Assembly (NCBI RefSeq): GCF_002007115.1
Contig: NZ_MVAD01000001.1
Coordinates: 2,480,001-2,544,000 of the forward strand
Origin: Massilia sp. KIM
GTDB lineage: Bacteria; Pseudomonadota; Gammaproteobacteria; Burkholderiales; Burkholderiaceae_D
Direction: 5' to 3'
Length of the DNA: 64,000 nucleotides
In this document: positions 36,580 through 44,408 of the stretch, piece by piece
Numbering within the stretch: the stretch's first letter is position 1
Layout: each line of letters begins with the position of its first letter
Notes under the pieces: model-generated
Told to the model about the DNA's origin: nothing
Database searches by the model: none
The model's input: the letters and a program-made list of their open reading frames with translations, nothing else
Program-made: the position numbers and the translations under genes

Positions 36580-36698
36580 ATCGGATCTCCAGAAAGCAGC
36601 CGGGCAGCCGCATAGGCCACGCGGCCGCCCGACATCCGGCATCCTACAGCATTCGGGGATTGCTTTCAGCGCAAGACAATTCCTGTGGCGTATGGAAC

Positions 36699-36862
36699 GG
36701 CTGCGTCGTACGAGGCGGCCTGCGGCGTATGGCGCGGCCTGGGTCGCATGACACGGCCTGCGGCGTCTGGCCGGCCTGCGTCGCATGACGCGGCCTGCGT
36801 CGCATGACGCGGCCTGCGTCGCATGAGGCGGCCTGCGGCGTATGACACAGCCTGCGGCCTAT
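36699..36862. repeat. Minisatellite, 19-bp unit
   Basis: Eight to nine head-to-tail copies of a 19-bp unit with consensus CGGCCTGCGTCGCATGACG. Units start at 36716, 36735, 36754 (18 bp), 36772, 36791, 36810, 36829 and 36848, with a partial copy from 36699. The three central copies are nearly identical. The array ends directly at a 109-bp inverted-repeat element. It lies upstream of ggt and contains no credible gene. Confidence 0.92.
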
Positions 36863-36971
36863 AAACGTCGTCCCGGCGAAGGCCGGGATCCAATGCCCTC
36901 GCGCAGTGAGAACGCGGGCGTTATGGGTGTGCGTAGAAACTTGGATCCCGGCCTTCGCCGGGATGACGTTT
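36863..36971. repeat. 109-bp inverted-repeat element (MITE/REP-like), copy 1
   Basis: The ends are inverted copies: the left arm runs 36863-36892 (AAACGTCGTCCCGGCGAAGG onward) and the right arm 36941-36971, with one mismatch at the G/A of the GTC(G/A)TCCCG core. Inside is a shorter CCCGGCGAAGGCCGGG palindrome. The interior is about 48 bases. It has no coding capacity. A copy of the same size and arm sequence lies at 47618-47727. The rest of the gap to 37061 shows only short GC-rich echoes of the same motif. Confidence 0.88.
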
Positions 36972-37061
36972 ACGAAGCGCGGGCCGCAATGACGTCTACA
37001 AGGCGCTCGCCGGGGGACGCCTGCTAGGCGCGGGCCGCGCTGACAATCCGCGGCCGAGGTC

Positions 37062-37820
37062 TTACTTGGGCTGCATGCGGATCGCGCCGTCTAGGCGGAT
37101 CGTTTCGCCGTTCAGCATCACGTTCTCGATGATGGCCTTGGCCAGGTGCGCGTACTCCTGCGGCATGCCCAGGCGCGGCGGGAACGGGACCATCTTGCCG
37201 AGCGAGTCGCGCACTTCCTGCGGCATGCCCATCAGCATCGGGGTCTCGAAGATGCCCGGGGCGATGGTCATCACGCGGATGCCGCTGCGCGACAGGTCGC
37301 GCGCCATCGGCAGGGTCATGCCGGCCACCGCGGCCTTGGAGGCGCCATAGGCCGCCTGGCCGATCTGGCCGTCGAAGGCCGCCACCGAGGCGGTGTTGAT
37401 GATGACGCCGCGCTCGCCGTGTTCCGCCGCCTCCAGCTTGCCCATCGCGTCGGCCGCCAGGCGCGCCATGTTGAAGGTGCCGACCAGGTTGATGTTCACC
37501 GCGCGCTGGAACACGTCCAGCGGATGCGGGCCGTCCTTGCCCACGGTCTTGACCGCCGGCGCCACGCCCGCGCAGTTCACCAGGCCGCGCAGCGTGCCCA
37601 GGGCCAGTGCCGCCTCGATCACCGCCTTGGCGTCGGCCTCCGAGGTGACGTCGCACTTGACGAACTGCCCCTTGAGCTCGGCAGCCAGCGCCGCGCCGGC
37701 CTCGGCCTGCACGTCGGCGATCACGACCTTGCCGCCCGCCTCGACGATCATGCGCGCCGTGGCCGCTCCCAAGCCCGAGGCGCCACCGGTCACGATGAAC
37801 AGATTGTTCTGAATTTGCAT
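37062..37820 (-). CDS. Short-chain dehydrogenase, 3-hydroxyacyl-CoA dehydrogenase type
   Basis: 252 residues. The cofactor motif is [14 protein letters not shown], then NCAG, the catalytic Ser in [10 protein letters not shown], and YGASKAAV. The sequence [11 protein letters not shown] and the [16 protein letters not shown] terminus are close to the HSD17B10-like 3-hydroxyacyl-CoA dehydrogenases of beta-oxidation. AAGGGA sits upstream of the ATG. It stands alone between the palindromic element and a convergent-free gap, with no other fatty acid genes near, so the pathway role is from family resemblance only. Confidence 0.88.
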   Translation of the reverse strand: MQIQNNLFIVTGGASGLGAATARMIVEAGGKVVIADVQAEAGAALAAELKGQFVKCDVTSEADAKAVIEAALALGTLRGLVNCAGVAPAVKTVGKDGPHPLDVFQRAVNINLVGTFNMARLAADAMGKLEAAEHGERGVIINTASVAAFDGQIGQAAYGASKAAVAGMTLPMARDLSRSGIRVMTIAPGIFETPMLMGMPQEVRDSLGKMVPFPPRLGMPQEYAHLAKAIIENVMLNGETIRLDGAIRMQPK

Positions 37821-37951
37821 GGTTTTCCCTTATAAAAGTTCTGTGCTGCTCAGCGACGCCCAGGTCCCGCGGTCTCCCCGCAGTTTCCCTTTACGTAAAC
37901 GTCAAGCAGCCGCATTGTAGCGAACTTTTGGCCGGAAAAGCCATGCCCCGA

Positions 37952-38560
37952 TCAAAGACACTGCATGGTCGCGCCGCTGCGGGTGCAGGGACGGCCGTCG
38001 CTGCGCACCGCCGTGCCGGTGGCCGAGCTGGTGTTGTAGCTGGTTCCGCCCGTGTCGACGCAGGCCGCGCCCTGGCAGGCGCCGACCGCGGCCGTGGACG
38101 GCAGCACCGGGGGCGGAATGGCGCGCACCGGATCGGCGGCGCGGCCGCTCGCGGGCGCGGCCGGGGCCACGATGCGCGGCGTGCCCTCGACGCGCTGCTG
38201 GACCGAACGGCGCGGCGCGGGCTTGGCCTTGGGATCTTTCTTTTGAGGCTGGCGGGTTTGCTCGGGCTTGTTCGGCTCGGGCGCCGGGCGGGCCGAGGGA
38301 TCGACCTCGTCCTGCCGCTGCGGCTGCTGTGCGGCCGGACCGGCGCGCTCTTCCTGGGCTTGCGGGCTGGCCTCGTTGACGGGCGGCGGCGTGCTCGGCG
38401 CGCTGCGCGCCGCTTGCGGATCGAGCACCGGGCCGTAAGTCAGGCCGGCTTCCTTGCCCTGGGCTTTTTCCCTGGGCGTGCCGCCCGTGGTCTGGGCCTG
38501 GGCCATGCCGCCCACCGACAGTGCGACGAGGAGCGCAAGGATGTGGCTAGAATGCTTCAT
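37952..38560 (-). CDS. Secreted proline-rich protein of unknown function
   Basis: 202 residues. A signal peptide (about 1-23, LALLVALSVGGMAQAQ) is followed by a low-complexity region rich in Pro, Gln, Ala, Arg and Lys (about 25-150), probably disordered. The final ~45 residues carry four Cys (ACQGAAC, RPC, MQC) and could form disulfides. I recognise no domain. A DsbA-fold gene starts 118 bases away on the other strand, divergently, which is suggestive given the Cys-rich tail but not evidence of a link. Confidence 0.75.
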   Translation of the reverse strand: MKHSSHILALLVALSVGGMAQAQTTGGTPREKAQGKEAGLTYGPVLDPQAARSAPSTPPPVNEASPQAQEERAGPAAQQPQRQDEVDPSARPAPEPNKPEQTRQPQKKDPKAKPAPRRSVQQRVEGTPRIVAPAAPASGRAADPVRAIPPPVLPSTAAVGACQGAACVDTGGTSYNTSSATGTAVRSDGRPCTRSGATMQCL

Positions 38561-38677
38561 GGCTCACCTCTTGGGTTGAAGCTGGGATGCCCCATTATCT
38601 GCCCGCTCAGGTTGGCACGGCGCACACGAAACACTTTTTCACATGATTGCGGCTGCGACACGCCGCGGGGAGCAGGC

Positions 38678-39205
38678 ATGAGTGAAGCGGTAAGCATGAC
38701 CGACGACGACCACGTGCGCGGACCGCGCGAGGCGCAACTGGTGGTGATCGAGTATGGCGACTTCCAGTGCCCCTATTGCGCGCGGGCGCGGCCGACGCTG
38801 CTGAGGCTGCAACGCAGGCACGGCGACCGGATCGCCCTCGTCTACCGCCACCTGCCCCTGGAACACCTGCACCCGCTGGCCGAGCTGGTGGCCGAAGCGG
38901 CCGAGGCGGCGGGCGCCCAGGGCAAGTTCTGGGAAATGCACGACCTGCTGTTCGAGCACCAGCAGCAGCTCAATTCCGCCAACGTGCCCCTGCTGGCGCA
39001 GGAGCTCGGCCTGGACGCCCAGCGCTTCATGGAAGAGCTGCAGAACCGCGTCCACTGCGACAAGGTCCACGCCCATGCCGAACAGGCGGCCCGGCTGGGA
39101 GCCAGCCAGACCCCGAGCTTCTTCCTGAACGGCGAACGCTACGAGGGCGACTCCGATTACGATTCCCTCACCGCCGCGGTCGAGCGGGCCCTGGGGGCGC
39201 GCTGA
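38678..39205 (+). CDS. DsbA-fold thioredoxin domain protein (cytoplasmic)
   Basis: 175 residues from the ATG at 38678 with GGGGAG upstream. The thioredoxin fold begins VIEYGDFQCPYCARARP with a CPYC active site, followed by the inserted helical domain (EMHDLLFEHQQQL) and a cis-Pro region TPSFFLNGERY, as in DSBA-like/Thioredoxin_4 proteins. There is no signal peptide, so it should remain in the cytoplasm, unlike the DsbA at 54.5 kb. Similar stand-alone proteins often sit near NhaA-type genes, but none is here. Function is unknown beyond probable dithiol exchange. Confidence 0.85.
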   Translation: MSEAVSMTDDDHVRGPREAQLVVIEYGDFQCPYCARARPTLLRLQRRHGDRIALVYRHLPLEHLHPLAELVAEAAEAAGAQGKFWEMHDLLFEHQQQLNSANVPLLAQELGLDAQRFMEELQNRVHCDKVHAHAEQAARLGASQTPSFFLNGERYEGDSDYDSLTAAVERALGAR

Positions 39206-39222
39206 ACGGCGGCGTTAACGAC

Positions 39223-39245
39223 AAAGCGGCCCGGCGGGCCGCTTT
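39223..39245. terminator. Bidirectional terminator between the convergent DsbA-fold and adk genes
   Basis: AAAGCGGCCC and GGGCCGCTTT pair around GGC, with T-rich ends on both strands. It serves the plus-strand gene ending at 39205 and the minus-strand adk ending at 39264. Confidence 0.8.
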
Positions 39246-39263
39246 CGATGCGCGTGGAAGCGC

Positions 39264-39935
<672 letters not shown>

Positions 39936-40080
39936 CTAGAAGGTGTGAAAGGGATATTTTTTGGAAGTGGAGAGCGATCGCGCTTGATGCATATCTGACT
40001 ACCTTGACACGAAAGTTACCACAAAAGTCAGTGCCAACGCCACCTGGGCAGGCCTACCGGCAACATCCTTGACGGCGCGC

Positions 40081-40100
40081 AAACGCCCCGAAGGCGTCGC
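40081..40100 (-). terminator. Small terminator-like hairpin after kdsB
   Basis: On the minus strand ACGCC-TTCGG-GGCGTTT makes a short stable hairpin with a UUCG-type loop just past the kdsB stop. The T-run is only three bases, so termination is not certain. Confidence 0.45.
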
Positions 40101-40110
40101 GCGAACCGGG

Positions 40111-40863
40111 TCAAGATGGGTAGTGCTGGCGTACGCGCGCCAGGTCCTCGGGGGTGTCGACCCCGGCCGGCGGCGCACTGTCGGTGACGTGCACGGCAAT
40201 CGGGTAGCCGTGCCACAGCACGCGCAGCTGCTCCAGCGCTTCGATGCCTTCGAGCGGCGAGCTCTCGAGTTTCGGATAGGCCTGGAGGAAGGCGTTGCTG
40301 TAGGCGTAGAGGCCGATGTGGCGCAGCGGCGCATAGCCGGGCGGCAGCGCCTCGCGCGACTGGGCGAAGGCGTCGCGGTGCCAGGGGATGGTGGCGCGCG
40401 AGAAGTACAGCGCCCTGCCCGCCTTGTCCAGCACGACCTTGACGACGTTCGGGTTGAACACGTCGGCCACCTCGTCGATCGGGTGGGCGCAGGTCGCCAT
40501 CGGCACGCCCTCGCCGATGCGCGCGGCGCAGGCGGCCAGCAGTTGCGGGTCGATCAGCGGCTCGTCGCCCTGCAGGTTGACCACCACTTCGTCCTGCGGC
40601 AGGCCGAGCACCAGCGCCACTTCGGCGATGCGGTCGGTGCCGGACGGATGGTCGGCGCGGGTCAGCACGGCATGCACGCCATGCGCGGCGCAGGCTTCGG
40701 CGATGCTCTCGTGGTCGGTGGCGACGATGATGCGGGTGGCGCCGGAGGCGCGGGCGCGCTCGGCCACGCGCACCACCATCGGCTTGCCGCCGAGGTCGGC
40801 CAGGGGCTTGTTCGGCAGGCGGGTCGAGGCCAGCCGCGCGGGGATGATGACGGTGAAGCTCAT
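40111..40863 (-). CDS. kdsB: 3-deoxy-manno-octulosonate cytidylyltransferase
   Basis: 250 residues. The nucleotidyltransferase motifs are [58 protein letters not shown] and [12 protein letters not shown], standard for KdsB. It activates Kdo as CMP-Kdo for lipid A-core synthesis. The ATG at 40863 is nine bases from the Trm112 stop, and the enzyme's neighbour lpxK belongs to the same lipopolysaccharide pathway. Confidence 0.96.
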   Translation of the reverse strand: MSFTVIIPARLASTRLPNKPLADLGGKPMVVRVAERARASGATRIIVATDHESIAEACAAHGVHAVLTRADHPSGTDRIAEVALVLGLPQDEVVVNLQGDEPLIDPQLLAACAARIGEGVPMATCAHPIDEVADVFNPNVVKVVLDKAGRALYFSRATIPWHRDAFAQSREALPPGYAPLRHIGLYAYSNAFLQAYPKLESSPLEGIEALEQLRVLWHGYPIAVHVTDSAPPAGVDTPEDLARVRQHYPS

Positions 40864-40871
40864 GCCGCGCC

Positions 40872-41042
40872 TTAGGCCGGCTCGACGCGGCGCGCCTGAT
40901 CGGCCCACATGATCGGAATGCCGTCGCGGATCGGGTAGGCCAGGCGGTCGCCGCGGCAGATCAGTTCCTGCGCCTTCTTATCGTATTCGAGCGGGGCCTT
41001 GCACAGCGGGCAGACCAGGATATCAAGCAGTCGAGCGTCCAC
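40872..41042 (-). CDS. Trm112 family zinc-ribbon-like protein (YcaR)
   Basis: 56 residues from a GTG at 41042: [20 protein letters not shown], with [20 protein letters not shown] after it. One CxxC pair (CPLC) remains of the Trm112 zinc ribbon, as usual for the short bacterial YcaR form. There is no in-frame ATG. The start lies inside the last 20 bases of lpxK in another frame, and the stop is nine bases before kdsB, so lpxK, this gene and kdsB look translationally linked. Trm112-like proteins are small partners or activators; the bacterial partner is unclear. Confidence 0.9.
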   Translation of the reverse strand: MDARLLDILVCPLCKAPLEYDKKAQELICRGDRLAYPIRDGIPIMWADQARRVEPA

Positions 41043-42048
41043 GACATTTCTCCACGATTTGTTCGGCCAGCGCAGGGTCGAGCTGCGCCGTCACGGGCAC
41101 GACCCACAGCCGCGGATCGTCCCTGAGGTTATCAAGTTGCCGACATTTTACTGCATCCTTCTCGGTGATCAGGATGACATCGGCGTCGACGCCGTCGAAA
41201 GGCCGGTCGCGGAAGTCGTGGTGGTCGGGCAGCGGCAGCTCGGCGAAGTCCAGGCCGTGGCCGCGCAGCATGGCGAAGAAGCGCCCCGGATTGCCGATGC
41301 CGGCGGCGGCAAGCAGGCGCCGTCCGGCCAGGGCCGACAGCGCCAGCGGCGCGCCGCCGTTCAGGGGTTCGGCCAGGGCGCCCACAAGACGCATCTGGTA
41401 AGGCCGGCCCCCGACGGCGCGCGCCAGCCCGGGCGTGAGCTCGGGCGCGTTCACCACCGTGAAGTCGCGCCGGCGCGCGGGCGGCTCGCGCAATGGGCCG
41501 GCCGGCAGGGTCCAGCCGTTGCCGACACCGCGGCCGTCGAACAGGATGATCTCGACATCGCGCCGCAAGGCGTAGTGCTGCAGGCCGTCGTCGGCGATCA
41601 GGACGTTCACCTCGGGGTGGGCGGCCAGCAGCGCCCTGCCCGCCTCCACGCGGCGGCGGCCGACGAAGACCGGGCAGCCGGCGCGCGCCGCGATCAGGAG
41701 CGGCTCATCGCCGACTTCCTCGGCACGCGCGTCCGGCCCGACCGCGAGCGGCGCGCCTTCGCTCCCGCCGTGGCCGCGCGAGATCACGCCCGGACGCAGG
41801 CCGGCCGCGCGCAACTGCTGGGCGAGCCAGATCGTGAGTGGGGTCTTGCCGGTGCCGCCGATGAAGATGTTCCCGACCACGATCACCGGCGCCGGCAGGC
41901 CCTCGGACTTCAGCAGTTTCAGGCGGAACAGCAGCAGGCGCAGCGCGGCCAGCGCGCGGAACAAGAGGGCCAGCGGCAGCAGCGCCCAGGCCAGCGGGCC
42001 GCGCCGCAGCCAGGCGCGGGTCAGGGTCGATTCGAGCGTGGAAGCCAT
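41023..42048 (-). CDS. lpxK: Tetraacyldisaccharide 4'-kinase
   Basis: 341 residues. A membrane-associated N-terminus ([19 protein letters not shown]) precedes the P-loop [13 protein letters not shown], then [15 protein letters not shown] and a C-terminal DHHDF, the LpxK motif set. It phosphorylates the lipid A disaccharide at the inner leaflet of the cytoplasmic membrane, completing the lipid IVA phosphate pattern. The last 20 bases overlap the Trm112 gene. Confidence 0.96.
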   Translation of the reverse strand: MASTLESTLTRAWLRRGPLAWALLPLALLFRALAALRLLLFRLKLLKSEGLPAPVIVVGNIFIGGTGKTPLTIWLAQQLRAAGLRPGVISRGHGGSEGAPLAVGPDARAEEVGDEPLLIAARAGCPVFVGRRRVEAGRALLAAHPEVNVLIADDGLQHYALRRDVEIILFDGRGVGNGWTLPAGPLREPPARRRDFTVVNAPELTPGLARAVGGRPYQMRLVGALAEPLNGGAPLALSALAGRRLLAAAGIGNPGRFFAMLRGHGLDFAELPLPDHHDFRDRPFDGVDADVILITEKDAVKCRQLDNLRDDPRLWVVPVTAQLDPALAEQIVEKCRGRSTA

Positions 42049-42088
42049 GGGGAGGCAGCGGCGGCGCGCGGTCGGCGCGCCTGGCCGC

Positions 42089-42529
42089 TTACTTCTTGTT
42101 GCCGGTCTGGGCGGCGAAAGTCAGCTTGTCGTAGCCGGCCACGCGCGCCGCTTCCAGCACGTTGATCACCATCTGGTGCATCGCGAACTGGTCGGCATTG
42201 ACGATCACGACCGGGCTGGCGACCACCCGGCCATCCTGGCTGCGCGCGGCGTTCTTCAGGTCCTGGGCCAGGCCGGCCACGCTGTGGAAGGACACCGGCA
42301 CGTTGTTCACCGTGTAGTTGCCCTTGGCGTCGATGGTGACGTTGATCTCGAAGGGCTTTTCCTGCTGCTTCTCAGCCTCGGCCGTCGGCAGGGTGATCTG
42401 CAGCTCGGTGAACTTGCTGTAGGTGGTCGAGACCATCAGGAAGATCAGCACCACCAGCAGCACGTCGATGAAGGGGATCAGGTTGATCTCCGGTTCCTCG
42501 GGCCGGCGGCCGCGTCGGAAATTCATCAT
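42089..42529 (-). CDS. exbD: ExbD/TolR family biopolymer transport protein
   Basis: 146 residues. A short basic cytoplasmic start (MMNFRRGRR) precedes one membrane helix, INLIPFIDVLLVVLIFLMVSTT, with the conserved Asp that carries the proton pathway, then a periplasmic domain. It pairs with the ExbB/TolQ-like gene, whose stop it overlaps by four bases. The pair harnesses proton-motive force for outer-membrane energisation. ExbD and TolR cannot be told apart with certainty here, as no tonB, tolA or tolB is adjacent. Confidence 0.9.
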   Translation of the reverse strand: MMNFRRGRRPEEPEINLIPFIDVLLVVLIFLMVSTTYSKFTELQITLPTAEAEKQQEKPFEINVTIDAKGNYTVNNVPVSFHSVAGLAQDLKNAARSQDGRVVASPVVIVNADQFAMHQMVINVLEAARVAGYDKLTFAAQTGNKK

Positions 42530-43131
42530 TTGCGGGACCCGTGCACGACGTCGACGAACTTCACCGCCTGCAGCTCCATGTCGACCACGTAGCTGTCGAC
42601 CAGGTTGCGGAAGTGGCGGTAGAAGACCAGGGCCGGCATCGCGATCGCCAGGCCGAAGCCGGTGTTATACAGGGCCACCGAGATGCCGTGCGCGAGCTGG
42701 GCCGGGTTGTTGCCGGTCGGGCTCTGGGCGCCGAAGATCTCGATCATGCCGACCACGGTGCCGAACAGGCCCATCAGCGGGGCGAGCGAGGCGATGGTGC
42801 CGAGGGTGGTCAGGAAGCGTTCCAGGCCGTGGGCCACGCCGCGGCCGGCCTCTTCGATCGACTCCTTCATCACGTCGCGCGGGGCGTCGACGTTGCGCAG
42901 GGCGGCGGCCAGCACGGTGCCGAGGGGCGAGTTGTGTTCCAGCTTGTCGACCACGTCGGGCGTGACCTTGCCGCTGCGGTAGACGCGGATCACTTCGTCG
43001 AGCAGGGCCTTGGGGAGAATCTTCTCGCGGCGCAGGTAGATGAGGCGTTCGACGATCAGGGCAACGGCGACGATCGACGCGATCAGCAGCAGCCAGATGG
43101 GCCAACCTGCAGCTTGAAAGATGGCGAGCAA
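42526..43131 (-). CDS. exbB: ExbB/TolQ family proton channel protein
   Basis: 201 residues with three membrane helices (about 10-30, 105-128 and 150-172). The MotA/TolQ signature is ASLAPLMGLFGTVVGMIEIF followed by ISVALYNTGFGLAIAMPALVFY. The start appears to be a TTG at 43131 with GGAG six bases upstream. It is the first gene of a minus-strand run to kdsB or adk. Its upstream side is the 1.2-kb gene-free region with the seven-copy module array, so its promoter must lie in or next to that region. Confidence 0.9.
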   Translation of the reverse strand: MLAIFQAAGWPIWLLLIASIVAVALIVERLIYLRREKILPKALLDEVIRVYRSGKVTPDVVDKLEHNSPLGTVLAAALRNVDAPRDVMKESIEEAGRGVAHGLERFLTTLGTIASLAPLMGLFGTVVGMIEIFGAQSPTGNNPAQLAHGISVALYNTGFGLAIAMPALVFYRHFRNLVDSYVVDMELQAVKFVDVVHGSRK

Positions 43132-43177
43132 GAGAAACTCCTATACGTTGGGAAAAATCACTCGGCAATGTAACAAG

Positions 43178-43237
43178 TTGGGAGCCGTGCGGCAAGTAGA
43201 GTTCTTCTTGGGAGCCGTGCGGCAAGTAGAGTTCTTC
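43178..43237. repeat. Perfect 30-bp tandem duplication
   Basis: The 30-base segment starting TTGGGAGCCGTGCGGCAAGT occurs twice in a row without mismatch (43178-43207 and 43208-43237). It sits at the exbB end of the gene-free region, directly before the first module of the array. Perfect identity suggests a recent duplication. Confidence 0.95.
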
Positions 43238-43295
43238 ACAACTTCTGTGGATAAAATTGTGCGCAAGGCCCTCCTCCGGCGCTAAGCACCTTGAT
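43237..43295 (+). repeat. Array module 1
   Basis: Core TGTGGATAA at 43246, arms CACAA and TTGTG, GCAAGGCC after it, TTGAT at 43291. The AAG lies one base earlier than in the other copies. Confidence 0.85.
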
Positions 43296-43409
43296 TCATA
43301 AGAAGATTTTGTTTCTGCGCAAGAAATCGGCAGCGAAAGGACCACGGAAGGGTGCGAGGATGACACCGTCATCGAAGCGTCATCTTTCCGACAGCGGTTT
43401 GTAGTTGCG

Positions 43410-43468
43410 AACAATTTTTGTGGACAAGATTGTGTGCAATGCCTTTCCACACTACTTAAGTCTTTGAT
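43410..43468 (+). repeat. Array module 2
   Basis: Core TGTGGACAA at 43419, arms ACAAT and ATTGT, GCAATGCC after it, TTGAT at 43464. Confidence 0.85.
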
Positions 43469-43548
43469 TCCCTTGAAAGTTTTTCCAAAGATCAAAATTT
43501 GAGCACCACGGAAGAGCTGTACTTGGCGTTCAGTTCGGTGCGGTTCCT

Positions 43549-43607
43549 CACATTTTTTGTGGACAAAAGTGTGAGCAAGGCCCCTTTTTGACAGCTAAGT
43601 GCTTGAT
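43549..43607 (+). repeat. Array module 3
   Basis: Core TGTGGACAA at 43558, arms CTCACA and TGTGAG (the arm begins two bases before the module), GCAAGGCC after it, TTGAT at 43603. Confidence 0.88.
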
Positions 43608-43739
43608 CTATTTCATGAAAATGACACCGCTCAAAATTTCATCAACTCAGCCTTATACACAATTTCCACTGTCTTATGCGCCTGGAATGCCCGCTTTATT
43701 TGCCTTTTTACCCGTCCATGCACGCAATGTTCGGCTGTT

Positions 43740-43798
43740 CACATTTTTTGTGGATAACGATGTGAGAAAGGATCAGTTTTCATATCCAAGTCCTTGAT
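43740..43798 (+). repeat. Array module 4
   Basis: Core TGTGGATAA (exact DnaA-box complement) at 43749, arms TCACAT and ATGTGA, GAAAGGAT in place of GCAAGGCC, TTGAT at 43794. Confidence 0.85.
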
Positions 43799-43926
43799 TT
43801 GATTGAACTCGACCTGCCGTGCCTTTCAAATAGGCAATGCCCCGGGGAGCACTTCGGGAACCGCTTGCAGCCCGCGACCAAGGCTGAAAGGCGAGTATTG
43901 TCCCCGGGTACCGGCCCCGAATTGTG

Positions 43927-43985
43927 CACATGTTTTGTGGACAACATTGTGCGCAAGGCCACTTTCCTAGAGGTAAGTTGTTGAT
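43927..43985 (+). repeat. Array module 5
   Basis: Core TGTGGACAA at 43936, arms GCACA and TGTGC, GCAAGGCC after it, TTGAT at 43981. Confidence 0.88.
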
Positions 43986-44089
43986 TTTCCTCAATAAAGT
44001 TTCTAAGCATCATTTTTAAGCACGCTTGATCACCGAGCCGGTTGGCAAGCTCAGTTGGTGTCCGAGGTCCTGGTCACCATTTCGCTATG

Positions 44090-44148
44090 CACAGTTTTTG
44101 TGGACAAGCATGTGACAAAGCCCACCCCAGCACAGCTAAGTACTTGAT
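44090..44148 (+). repeat. Array module 6
   Basis: Core TGTGGACAA at 44099, arms CACA and TGTG only, CAAAGCCC after it, TTGAT at 44144. Confidence 0.85.
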
Positions 44149-44212
44149 CCACAAGGAAACACCCTATCCTGCCCAAATCGCATGCACTCTTCTGTCTTAT
44201 GCATGAGTTCCC

Positions 44213-44271
44213 CACAGTTTTTGTGGATAAAAGTGGGGTCTTTGAGGAATACCGCTCTGTAAGCTATTGAT
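44213..44271 (+). repeat. Array module 7
   Basis: Core TGTGGATAA at 44222, arms CCCCAC and GTGGGG with the pairing register shifted by two bases, no GCAAGGCC, TTGAT at 44267. It is the most diverged copy and the nearest to xseA. Confidence 0.8.
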
Positions 44272-44408
44272 TTGAAACGAGTTCAATAGATTGCATTGAA
44301 AAGCGGCAGCAATCGCCCCCGCAGCGGCGGCTGTTCCATATCACGCTCCCCTTGTTCTTTGGCGGCAGATGTGACATAAGCATCACCTTTGCCTTTTCCA
44401 CATTCGCC

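Larger units (their letters stand above)
43237..44271 (+). repeat. Seven-copy intergenic module array with DnaA-box-like cores (exbB-xseA gap)
   Basis: The gap from 43132 to 44408 has no credible gene and is much AT-richer than its neighbours. It holds seven same-orientation copies of a 59-base module. Each has CACA (AACA in copy 2), five bases, TGTGGAYAA, then TGTG or TGGG, often GCAAGGCC, a variable stretch, and AAG-N3-TTGAT. The TTGAT always begins 45 bases after the TGTGGAYAA start. Core starts are 43246, 43419, 43558, 43749, 43936, 44099 and 44222, so spacing is 123-191 bases. Copies 1, 4 and 7 have TGTGGATAA, the exact complement of the E. coli DnaA box TTATCCACA; the others have TGTGGACAA. 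Function is unknown. Confidence 0.9.

Noticed and set aside
43237..44271. The module array as a CRISPR array
   Set aside because: Repeats are imperfect, spacers range widely in length (64-132 bases between modules), and no cas gene is present.
43237..44271. The module array as integron attC sites
   Set aside because: The conserved R-box/L-box core sequences are not seen, there are no cassette genes between copies and no integrase nearby.
43132..44408. The region as the chromosomal oriC
   Set aside because: DnaA-box-like cores and AT-richness fit, but dnaA, dnaN, gyrB, rpmH and parAB are all absent and the boxes are unusually far apart. A DnaA-related role is kept only as a hypothesis.
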